Program-made: the position numbers and the translations under genes
Notes under the pieces: model-generated
Told to the model about the DNA's origin: nothing
The model's database searches: none
The model's input: only the letters and a program-made list of their open reading frames with translations
Shown: positions 1 through 7,716 of the stretch, in pieces
Numbering within the stretch: the stretch's first letter is position 1
How the letters are laid out: each line of letters starts with the position of its first letter
Assembly: GCA_002179805.1 (NCBI GenBank)
Contig: NAVB01000223.1
Location: forward strand, 1 to 10,484
Direction: 5' to 3'
DNA length: 10,484 nucleotides
From: Acanthamoeba lenticulata
Lineage: Eukaryota; Discosea; Longamoebia; Acanthamoebidae

Positions 1-2555
1 GAAATTGGCATGAAGGAGATCGTGGTGGTGGATATGCTGGGCGAGGGTTCCTTCTGCACCGTGTGGAAGGGCAAGTGCCGCGGCAAGGAGGTGCTCATTC
101 GCATCCTTAAGCTCCATTCAGGCAGCCTCAGCAACAAGGCCCTCGGCCAGTTGCGCGAAGAGGTCAAGCGACTCAGGTTCCTCGCCTTATCGCCATGCCA
201 CGCCTTTCATTCCATACTCACCTGCACCCACCTCGCCACAATCATCCACACCACAACAACTTTTATTATTTATACTTTTGTGTTTTTGTATTATTATTCT
301 TTCTTCTTTACACAGCAAAATCCGAAACCCACACATCGTGCTGTTCATGGGCGCTTGCCTCGGTACGCGCCCCTCCCCTCCGAGGCCCAGCTCCAAGGCT
401 TTTGCTAATGCGTCGAGAGTTGTGTGTGTGTGGCGCACACCAGAGCCCGGCTACCTGACGCTAGTGACAGAGTACATGCCCTCCAACCTGGAGATCAAGC
501 TTCTGCGCGACCGCGACCGCAAAGATATCTCCCCTTACCAGCGGCTCAAGATGGCCAAAGACGCCGCCCTCGGTATAGCATTCATCATTTTATTCTTCTC
601 TTTGTTATTTTTACTGACATGGTCTTCGCCCACAGGAGTGCAGTGGTTGCACAAGATGAACACGCCGATGGTGCACATGAACTTGCACCTCTCCAACCTC
701 TTGGTCGTCCTCCTCTTCCTCTTCTCCACCAATATCATCATCATGACCGTAGACGATCATGACTGACACCAATTTACTGTTTGGGGGGTGGGGGAACTGC
801 TGCAGGTGGGTAACGATGGGGTGGTCAAGATCGCCGACTTTGGTTTCCTCAACATGCGCCGCACGTGCGCAGGACGACGCGACCTCGCCAGTTTTGTGTA
901 TATGGCCCCCGAGTTTCTCCAGCACGGCATCAAGAGCGAGAAGTGCGACGTGTACTCGTTTGCCTGCTGCCTCGCCGAGATCCTCTCTGGTACCGCCCTC
1001 AGAACTCGCCTCGTTCTGCTCCTCTTATAGCTTCAGCAACTCTGATCATCATCGTCATCATTTGTTATGAACATCAACAATGCAGGGGAGGAGGTGTTCA
1101 AGTCGCTCAAACGGGAAATACTGCTGTCCAACCAGCCGGAGGTGGTCCTCTACGACAAGATCGTACTCCGCGGCACCCGTCCCAAGCTATCGCGCGACCA
1201 CGGTGCCCCCCCCCCCCTTCCCAACAACGTCGACGCGCCGCATGAATGACTGACGGACCGGGCGGATGGGGATGGATAAACAAATGGCAGTGCCGCCGCC
1301 ACTTGTGGCGTTGATCCGGCGAAGTTGGTCGCCCAAGCCGGAGGACCGGCCCAATTTCGACGAAATCATCGAAGTGCTCGATGCCGCCATCATCGACGCC
1401 GTCATCAACGACCCCGCGGGGCGTGCGCTGTGGCGGAACAATTTTGCTGGGCACACGCGCGTGTCGTGGGACGACCTTGTGACGGCCCTTTGCAACCTCT
1501 TCATGATCCCCGTCCCTGCCCTCAACGACGACAAGAAGCTTGACGTCCACTGGCGGTGCCTCAAGGCCCTCCTCGTCACCGGCGGCGTCGATGATCCCTC
1601 GGCCGGTTCGTCACTCGTTTTCCAGTCATTATTACCGAAACTTTTTGGAAACTTTGTCTTCTAATTCTTTGTTTGTGACTTGCTGGCGGTGGGGAGCAGA
1701 TGGGAAGCTGACGTCAGGCAGCGGGATGGTGACGCTGGAGAGCTTTGGCAGCAATTTGGCCTGCTTCGGCCCGCTGATGACGCTCGTCGGCGTCTCCTTC
1801 CTCACACGCGTACGGACGCACCACCTCCATGATGGTGATCGTCATCATGGCTGATCGCCTCCTCGCCTCCAACCCGATCTGGTCTCTTGTCTCGTCTCTT
1901 CTTTGTCTCGTCTTTGTCCCTCTACAGTTGCGAAGCGTGGTGGAGCTCGAGTACTTCCACGGCTACATCACCCCCGAGATGGCCGAAGAGCGGCTCACTG
2001 GCCAGCAGGCGGGAACGTTCTTGCTGCGGCTGAGCTCGCACGCGGGCATCTTCACGGTGTCAGTGGTCACGCGCAGGGGCGTGGAGCACAAGCGCATCCT
2101 CTACAATCCCAACGCCGAATCGGGTACGTCATTGTTCTCATTATTCTTCTTCTTCTTCTTCACTTTCATTTCGTTTGTTGTTCCTCACCAGCGCGTGCTC
2201 ACCCCTTTGAGCAGGCCCCGTGTACATATACAACAATGCCGCCCACCGCAGCATTCCTGAACTGTATCTCCCTCGCCCCTGTTTCTTTGTTGTACTCATG
2301 TTGATGAGGCAGATGATGATGATGATGAAGAACTCACGCACTCGGGTGTGCAGGCTGCGGGCGGAGAAGGGGTCGTTCCAGCACTCGTTCTCGTCGACGC
2401 GCTACAAGAAGCTCCTCGCGCCGGGCGACTCGCCGAGCAACGCCAGCGCGCCGCGTGGCGCAGGCGGGAGCGGCGGCTTCAGGTCAGATTACCTCATCCC
2501 GGGCGGGTGGGGTCCGGACAACACCCACGAGAGCACCGGCGGTCGCCCCCTCTGA
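1..2555 (+). CDS. Shk-type protein kinase-like/SH2 protein, 5' partial, probable pseudokinase
   Basis: Gene model, 5' partial: join(<1..176, 316..362, 444..572, 636..703, 806..989, 1086..1202, 1291..1605, 1700..1809, 1928..2123, 2215..2263, 2354..2555), 530 codons plus stop. Numbering is from the window edge. The kinase domain (about residues 7-270) starts with the glycine loop LGEGSFCTV (13-21) and has DFG (nt 836-844), MAPEF, DVYSFACCLAEIL and the RRSWSPKPEDRP end motif. The Lys of the VAIK motif reads Arg (nt 100-102), and HRD reads HMN (nt 674-682) with the following Lys changed to His, so phosphotransfer may be weak or absent. A linker with DPAGRALWRNNF and FGSNLACFGPL resembles the region between kinase and SH2 in Dictyostelium Shk proteins. 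The SH2 domain (about 390-480) has YFHG, FLLRLS with the phosphotyrosine-binding Arg, and the VEHKRI His. The tail is Gly/Ser-rich. The methionine at nt 10 lies at the start of the kinase fold and is probably internal. The exon 8 donor (1810) is the least certain border. Confidence 0.92.
734..1062. repeat. Intronic CAT/ATC trinucleotide tracts
   Basis: Two introns of the kinase-like gene carry short CAT/ATC runs, at 734-745 and 1044-1062; the coordinates span both. Similar tracts occur in other introns of the window (1828-1850, 2310-2330, 5950-5972, 8607-8660, 9121-9137, 9862-9881). They may be simple microsatellites. A function is not visible. Confidence 0.5.
1206..1217 (+). repeat. Poly-C tract (C12) just inside a 5' splice site
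   Basis: Twelve consecutive C residues begin four bases into intron 6 (1203-1290) of the kinase-like gene. Runs of this length are unstable and hard to sequence. The tract could hinder U1 pairing or form secondary structure, but nothing in the sequence proves a role. Confidence 0.7.
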
Positions 2556-2682
2556 TCGATCAACGACCATATGAACCCATTTTTGTTATTTATAAGTCAC
2601 GTGTACCGACGACGTGGCTGGCGAAGGTGGTTGAGGTTAGTTGTTGTTGTTGACTGCTGTACAAGTGAGGGCTGCTTTATCG

Positions 2683-3145
2683 CTACGTCGAGCAGCCGCG
2701 CAGACGAAGGGCGAGGTGAAGAGTCGAGTCCTTCTGGATGTTGTAGTCGGCCAGCGTGCGGTCGTCCTCGAGCAGCCTGCCGGCAAAGACGAGCCGCTGC
2801 TGCCGGCGGTCCCGGGAATGCCCCACATGTCCTGGACCTTCTGCTTCACGTCCCCAATCGTGTCCGAGCTGGCGACCTCGACGGTGAGGGTCTTGCCGCG
2901 CAAGACCTTCACGAAGATCTGCACGGTGCCGCGAAGGACGAGGTGCAGGGACGACTCCTGCTGGACGTCGTAGTCGGTAAGCGTGGGGCCGTCCTCGAGC
3001 CGCTTGCCGGCGAAGACGAGGCACTGCTGGTCGGGGGTACGCCCTCCTTGTCGTGAATCTTCTGCTTCACGTCCCCGATCGTGTCGCTCGGCTCGACCTC
3101 GAGTGTGATGGTCTTGCCATATTGGGGCTTCACGAAGATGTGCAT
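2683..3145 (-). pseudogene. Degenerate tandem ubiquitin (two repeats, two frameshifts, no Gly-Gly)
   Basis: Reading the minus strand from the ATG at 3145-3143, repeat 1 begins [19 protein letters not shown] and continues to KEGVPP. The frame is lost in a run of five C (plus-strand G at 3033-3037). It resumes one base back as [15 protein letters not shown] and ends LHLVLRGT. Repeat 2 follows directly as [17 protein letters not shown], loses frame at GIPG (near 2811-2813), resumes as [17 protein letters not shown] and ends [10 protein letters not shown] before TAG at 2685-2683. Ubiquitin repeats normally have 76 residues and end LRLRGG. Here both ends lack Gly-Gly, so normal processing and conjugation are not expected. 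The contact patch is altered too: Leu8 reads Gln in repeat 1 and Val70 reads Ala in repeat 2, with Val at 44 in both. Lys6, 11, 27 and 29 remain in both repeats. The two frame breaks could be real decay or base-calling errors in short homopolymers. If they are errors, this is an intact non-conjugatable double ubiquitin-like protein. The gene lies tail to tail with the kinase-like gene. Confidence 0.68.
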
Positions 3146-3315
3146 TGCCTGCTTGTGTGCGTGACGCTTTTCGGTGTTTGTTGGAAAAGAAGCACACTCG
3201 CTGTCCTTCGACAGGGGAGGGCCAATGAACAACACGCGTTTATTGAAAAGGGCCGAAGTCTTCCTCCAAAGTACATTTAACGCCAAACAAGAAGAATAAT
3301 ACTAGATTATAAGCC
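3146..3315 (-). promoter_or_regulatory. Short gap between two minus-strand genes
   Basis: This 170-nt stretch must hold the 3' UTR of the ADP-ribosylglycohydrolase gene and any promoter and 5' UTR of the ubiquitin-like locus. Apart from the AATAAA I recognise no defined promoter element. The reading frame of the ubiquitin start codon stays open upstream to about 3286, but that sequence looks non-coding and the Met at 3145 is the classical ubiquitin start. Confidence 0.35.
3239..3244 (-). other. Candidate polyadenylation signal of the ADP-ribosylglycohydrolase gene
   Basis: An exact AATAAA on the minus strand lies 72 nt beyond the stop codon that ends at 3316. The spacing fits a 3' end in the 170-nt gap before the ubiquitin-like gene. 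No transcript data support it. Confidence 0.45.
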
Positions 3316-5070
3316 CTACTCAGCTGATGGCTGGATGAGGCCACTCTTGTCGTTGGTCTCGGCCTTCCTGAGGTTGCCTCTCGTGAAGCCAGCGATGGCC
3401 CCGAGGAGGGCCGAGCGCGCGCCTCCTCCTTCGCCCGACGTCTGTCCGCTGGCGGCGGCCATGGGCGCAGGCGGCGGGGGCGGGGCGCCAGGCCCGGCGG
3501 CGAGCGCGGGTGGTGGCGGAGGCGGCATGGCTGCGGCCGAGACTCGATTCCTGATTTTGGCCTCTTCGGCCTCGACCCGGCGCGCAAAGTCAGCCCACAA
3601 GGCCGTCGCGGCCTCCTCGAGCCAAGCGCGATCGCCCGTCTCGCTGGCCTCGGCCAGCAGCGAGGCCACCAGAGTCTCGTGGCCGCCCTGCAGGGCAGCT
3701 ACGTCGTCGAGCAAGGCCTGCACACTGGCGTACATGCGCGGGCCTGGCAAAAGGCGGCGCTGGATCTGCGCCCAGCCCTGCTCGAGCTGGGTGTAGTTCC
3801 GCTGGAGCAGCGCGTAGCGCGCCGAGGCCGCGCCGGGCTCGGCCCGCTCCCCCGTGAGGTTCACCGCGAAGTCGTGAAGCTCATCCGCAAGCACGGTCAA
3901 GAGCGGGAGGAGGGCCAGCTTGCGACGCCAGCCCTCGGGGATGCCGTCGGCGCCGTAGAAGGCGCCCGCCAGCTGGCCGTAAATGGCGGTGGTCGTGTCG
4001 GCGTCGTCGCCCAGGTTGGCCACCAGGAGCGCGCCTTCCTCGAACGAGTTCGTGGCGTGGAACGCCCACAGTGCCGCCTCGAGGCTCTTCACCACGAAGC
4101 CCGCGCCGACGATCTCTGGTGGTTGTTTGGTCTTGTACTCGCCCCGCGCGATCGCATCGATCTCGGGGCACAAGGGCTGCTCGGCAAAGAGGCCTTCCAC
4201 GGGGCAGTAGATGTCGTTCGACAGGAGCTCCGCCTTGGACACACCGTTGAGCGCGCCTGGACTCCCTCGCGGGCCAAGTCAGACTGTGCTCGAGCGCAGA
4301 GTTGGCGCGCGGTGGTGGTACCGATGATGAGGGCGGCGTAGTAGCGGCAGGCGTCGACGCACATGATGGAACCGTGGGTCGTGCGCGAGGAGTCGCCAGC
4401 CAGCGCGATGGCCTCGCGCGGTCGCGTGGCGTAGGCCAGCACCACCGGGCACAGGCGCATGAGCGAGCCATTGCCTGCCACCAATATTTGAATGATTAAG
4501 ATGAAATAGAAATACGTGAAAGAATAGAAAAGAGGCAAAGCACCAGCTCGGCTGAGCTCCCCGGTGGAGGCCGGATAGGGCTCGGTGCCTCTGCTCTGCT
4601 CAAACTTGTTGAGCGAAAGGCGCGTGGCAATGCCGATGTCGAAGCACTGCCCGTTGGAGCTCAGGTGGCCTTCCTTGTACCTGCACGGCGAAGGATGACC
4701 CGAGGTCAGCGACGTAAGTGCTCGTAAGTGGCCACGCCCCGGTATGCATACCAGCGCGTGTAGCGCGAGAGTTGGTCGATCGGGTCGAAGGCGCGTCGCT
4801 CCAGCAGACTTTCGGCCAGGCAGAGCGCGAGCGACGTGTCGTCGGTCCACTGGCCTGCGAGCAGGTTGAAGGGCCCGCCGCCAACCTGTGCCCCCATGCA
4901 GGAGCATCAGCGTCAGCAGCGCGGGCAGTGCAGGGGTACAACATAAAGCGCCGTACGATATCGGTGAGGGGAGGCACGGAGGGATCCCCGGGCTTCTTGA
5001 ACTCGAGCGTGGTGCCCAGTGCATCGCCAGCGGCCAAGCCCAAGAGCGATCCTCGGTAGCCATTTAGCAT
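3316..5070 (-). CDS. ADP-ribosylglycohydrolase with C-terminal proline-rich and WH2-like tail
   Basis: Gene model: complement(join(3316..4256, 4322..4474, 4544..4680, 4752..4885, 4957..5070)), 492 residues, introns 65-71 nt. The ATG at 5070 is chosen because the family motif [13 protein letters not shown] follows at once. The family (ADP_ribosyl_GH: ARH1/ARH3/DraG) removes ADP-ribose from modified proteins with two Mg ions. Metal-binding motifs are intact: QWTDDT (50-55) and [17 protein letters not shown] (from 262). Other family motifs are [17 protein letters not shown] and [10 protein letters not shown]. After the catalytic domain comes an Ala/Glu-rich, probably helical segment (about 310-420). 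Then follow two polyproline runs (P6 and P5, within 423-455) and a WH2-like motif (about 460-487): ARSALLGAI, then [12 protein letters not shown], close to the LKK-TNDRS-P pattern of verprolin/WIP. WH2 motifs bind monomeric actin and polyproline binds profilin, so I infer an actin-directed hydrolase. The catalytic family is clear; the WH2 call is strong but by eye. The tail lies in the same uninterrupted last exon as the GDDADT motif. Confidence 0.93.
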
Positions 5071-5348
5071 TGTGGCTTGGTGTCTTGTGTAGTGCGTTGT
5101 TTGTTGTTCCCTTGTTTTGTTGCGGGACCTGTGTTAGGTGAGATTTTTGTTGAGTGAAGGCAGAAACAAATTTGAAACTGTTTTGAAACGAAAACCAGAA
5201 ACAACATCGATTTTAGACATGCATAGAGCTCCTGCCTCGCTGATGCGGTCAGTGCGAGCGGGCGCAGCGAAGTTTGCCCCTCTCCATACTCCTGGTACGC
5301 AGCGTATTCCGAGTGATCAAAACGCAATGAACGAATTATTTACTCACG
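5071..5348. promoter_or_regulatory. Divergent (bidirectional) promoter region
   Basis: The start codons of the minus-strand ADP-ribosylglycohydrolase gene (5070) and the plus-strand TPR gene (5349) face away from each other across 278 bp. The middle holds an A-rich segment (about 5160-5205) with repeated GAAAC words. I see no clear TATA box. Promoter activity is inferred only from the gene layout. Confidence 0.5.
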
Positions 5349-6941
5349 ATGCGAGCGCACATCGCAGTTGGCAACTCGCAACTGCTGACAGCTCGAGTGC
5401 CGCTCTGTAGTGGCCGTGCTTTGCACACTTCGTTGGCGTTGCGTGCGTTGTCGTTCCCGTCCGTGGGGCACGGCAAAGTGCGCACCGGCGACAAGCCTGA
5501 CGAGGACGAAGACGACATTGAACGAGAGCTCGACGAGTTTGATCCAGAGGAGCTCTTTGAGGACGAGGAAGTCACCAATCGCCCCCAGCAGCGTCGTCAC
5601 GTCCCAGCAGCGACCGACGGAGGTACGTTTTTTTTGAATCCACTTCACCACAGTTCACACGAACATAACCCTTGCTGTACTTGACGCAGAGGCCGATGCC
5701 GCCGTCATGAAAGAGATCGCCGACTTCAACCTGTCTGGGTGCGCCCAGCTGCTTTTCACCCCTTTGGTGCTTCTCGCAATCGACTTACGCTCACCTGCAC
5801 AGCGAGCAGTACCACCGGCTCGGCATGTGGAACGAAGCCGAACAGGCCTTCCGCGACACGCTTGCGCTGGTCGACGAGCACCTCGGATCGCACCACCCGA
5901 TTGTACGAGCAGAGGCTGCCCCTCCTTATTCTTCTTTCCTCGTCTTCTGTGATGCACATTACCATCACCATGGACGCCGAGACCGGGCCTAAGCGGATAT
6001 GTCGTGCAGGCGGCCGTTGTGCTGAACAACCTGGCGCTTGTGTGCCGCCAGAAGGGCGAGCTGGGCGAGGCCGAGCAACTTCTCCAGCAGGCGCTCAACC
6101 TCCGCAGGTTTGCAACCAATGACCGTTTGTTCTCATTATTACTATCGACATCACGACGCTCAGAATCCCTGTGGTGCGCGACAGAGCGCACTTGGGGGCG
6201 TCACACCCGCGTGTGGCGGTCATCCTGGACCATCTGGGCTCCATCTACCGCCAGCAGAAGCGAACCGACGACGCACTCGACGTATTCCGCCAGTCTCTTG
6301 CCATTGTCGAGGAGTGGGACGCCAAGAAGCGCAGCCCCGAACGAGCACGAGCTCAGAGCGCTTCTGAGCGAACAGCGCAGCAGACCGGAGAGGCCGAGCC
6401 AGAGACCAGCCTAATGCTGGACGAGATTGACGCCAACGTCGGTGCCGACGAAGACGACGATTGGGAGGATCTGATCGACCTCGGCACGGCGCAGAACAAC
6501 CTGGCCCTTGTCCACTACCAGCTCGGCAACTACGCTGAAGCCGAGGGCCTCTTCGCCTCGGCCGTCGCCAAGGCCAAGCAACGCGAGCAAGACCGCGAGG
6601 AGATGGAGCGACGCGGGGAGGCTGGCGAGGTCCAGGTCCGGGCAGCCAGGCGCGATCCGCTGGCCGCGTCCTCGGCCGTCATGAGGAAGAACCTGGCGCT
6701 GTGCCTGCTCAAGCTGGGCAAGCTCGAGCAGAGCGAGCGCGAGCTCAAGGACGCGCTGGACCACCTGCGCGAGGAGGTCGGACTGCGTGAGCACGAGGAA
6801 CCCGTCATCGACGTCTACCGCCAGCTCGCCCGAGTCTACGCCGCGGCGGGCAGAAGCGATGAGAGCGCGTTCTACACCGACAAAGTCGCCCGCCACGAGG
6901 AGAGGAAGCGGGCGGCCTCTGACGGTCTACAAAAAATGTAA
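5349..6941 (+). CDS. Kinesin-light-chain-like TPR protein, probably mitochondrial
   Basis: Gene model: join(5349..5622, 5690..5738, 5803..5902, 6010..6107, 6164..6941), 432 residues. The first 47 residues contain no Asp or Glu and carry several Arg with Ala, Leu and Ser (including RALHTSLALRALS), as in mitochondrial presequences. A very acidic stretch follows (51-75). TPR-like helix pairs lie at about 108-141, 142-173, 188-223, 281-316, 344-379 and 388-419. Motifs include VLNNLALVCRQKGELGEAE, NNLALVHYQLGNYAEAE and RKNLALCLLKLGKLEQSE. A second acidic loop sits at 249-281. The repeats resemble kinesin light chain, but no other light-chain region is present. The presequence raises the possibility of a mitochondrial TPR protein such as a TTC19-like factor, which I cannot confirm by eye. 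TPRs bind other proteins, so a scaffold or assembly role is likely. The gene shares its upstream region with the ADP-ribosylglycohydrolase gene. Confidence 0.9.
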
Positions 6942-6950
6942 AAGAACTGC

Positions 6951-6973
6951 GACGAGATTCGAACCCGACCGAG
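6951..6973 (-). repeat. B-box-like direct repeat, copy A
   Basis: A 23-nt sequence that matches a second copy at 6999-7021 in 20 of 23 positions. Its minus strand reads GGTTCGAATCT, one base from the tRNA B box. A run of six T on the minus strand lies downstream (plus-strand A at 6931-6936), which could end a Pol III transcript. No tRNA cloverleaf can be folded around it. Confidence 0.55.
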
Positions 6974-6998
6974 CCTATTCTTTTTTTGTTTGGTCAAG

Positions 6999-7021
6999 GA
7001 CGGGATTCGAACCGCACCGAG
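6999..7021 (-). repeat. B-box-like direct repeat, copy B
   Basis: Second copy of the 23-nt repeat, offset by 48 bases. Its minus strand contains GGTTCGAATCC, a perfect match to the Pol III B-box consensus. The flanking bases do not pair as a T-arm stem and no matching acceptor stem or A box is seen, so this is not a complete tRNA gene. A weaker relative, GGATTCAAATC, occurs near 7224. Confidence 0.55.
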
Positions 7022-7716
7022 ATGTCGGCACCGAAATCAACGAGAACTCAAGAAAATGGCCTGCAGAAATGCCGAGAGGAATGGCCCGACCACGGCCTGA
7101 CGACCCGACACGGAGGGTTGAGCGCTCATATTTCCGGGTTCTTCTCGGTACCGCTACCCAGACTATCGCCGAGCGCCGCCACTTCCCCTCTAGGAAGCCA
7201 ACTGCGACGACGTCCCTGCGTTGGGATTCAAATCAAGCCATTCTGCTTCTCGAACCTGACCCGTACCAGCCACCGCCCGGTAACGCAACAGTCGTACTGC
7301 GACAGTCATCACCTCCATCATCGTCTGATCACCACGCCTCAACGTAGCCATAAACCCGCCTGGTCTTGTTTGGTAGGTGCCCGCATCCACGCTACCGGCC
7401 CCATGGGGACCGTCCACTTGCGGCATTGTTGCGGCCGATTCGGACCGTAAAAGCGACTAACTTGGAGCGGCGTAACGCCGGCGGCAGTGTTTATTGGTGT
7501 CCCTTCTTTCGTCGTGACAACTAACCTGATCCAACGAAACCAAGCTTCTCCTCGACCACTCCGCCCAGCGACCACAGACAAGCAAGAAAGCAGGCCGACG
7601 AGGGGCAACAAAAGGCTAGAGAGCCAAACCAACAAGGCCGACCAGGTCCCGCACAGGCCTCAACACACGCCCACACAATTTTGGATAGATTCCAGAAGAG
7701 AAGGAAAGGGAGAGAG

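Larger units (their letters stand above)
6942..7716. other. Gene-poor stretch between the TPR and hydrolase genes
   Basis: These 775 bases must hold the 3' UTR of the TPR gene and the promoter and 5' UTR of the next gene. A frame stays open across about 6942-7347, but its translation has no domain-like pattern and shows the spurious peptide words that tRNA-T-loop-like DNA produces. I see two B-box-like repeats near the left end (listed separately), a small GC-rich palindrome around 7470-7483, and otherwise nothing I recognise. Confidence 0.5.

Noticed and set aside
2683..3145. Short introns that would restore frame in the ubiquitin repeats (for example a 38-nt GT-AG stretch in repeat 2)
   Set aside because: They are shorter than any other intron here (minimum 56 nt) and would delete conserved ubiquitin residues; the sequence on both sides reads as continuous ubiquitin apart from one frame step.
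2683..3145. NEDD8 or SUMO rather than ubiquitin
   Set aside because: Motifs such as FVK, GKT-T-EVE, SDTI, DKEG, FAGK-LEDG and TL-DYN match ubiquitin closely, and the tandem layout is that of polyubiquitin.
3335..4341. Long plus-strand frames opposite the ADP-ribosylglycohydrolase gene
   Set aside because: They are mirror frames of a GC-rich coding exon and lack any known motif, while the minus strand carries clear catalytic motifs.
6951..7080. tRNA gene on the minus strand, suggested by two GGTTCGAATC words
   Set aside because: The bases flanking each loop do not form a five-pair T stem, no matching acceptor strand lies about 70 bases upstream, and no A box or anticodon arm could be found.
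6787..7347. Long open frame running from inside the TPR gene past its stop codon in another frame
   Set aside because: Its first part is a shadow of TPR exon 5 and the rest has no domain-like pattern; words such as TGFEP come from the tRNA-like DNA.
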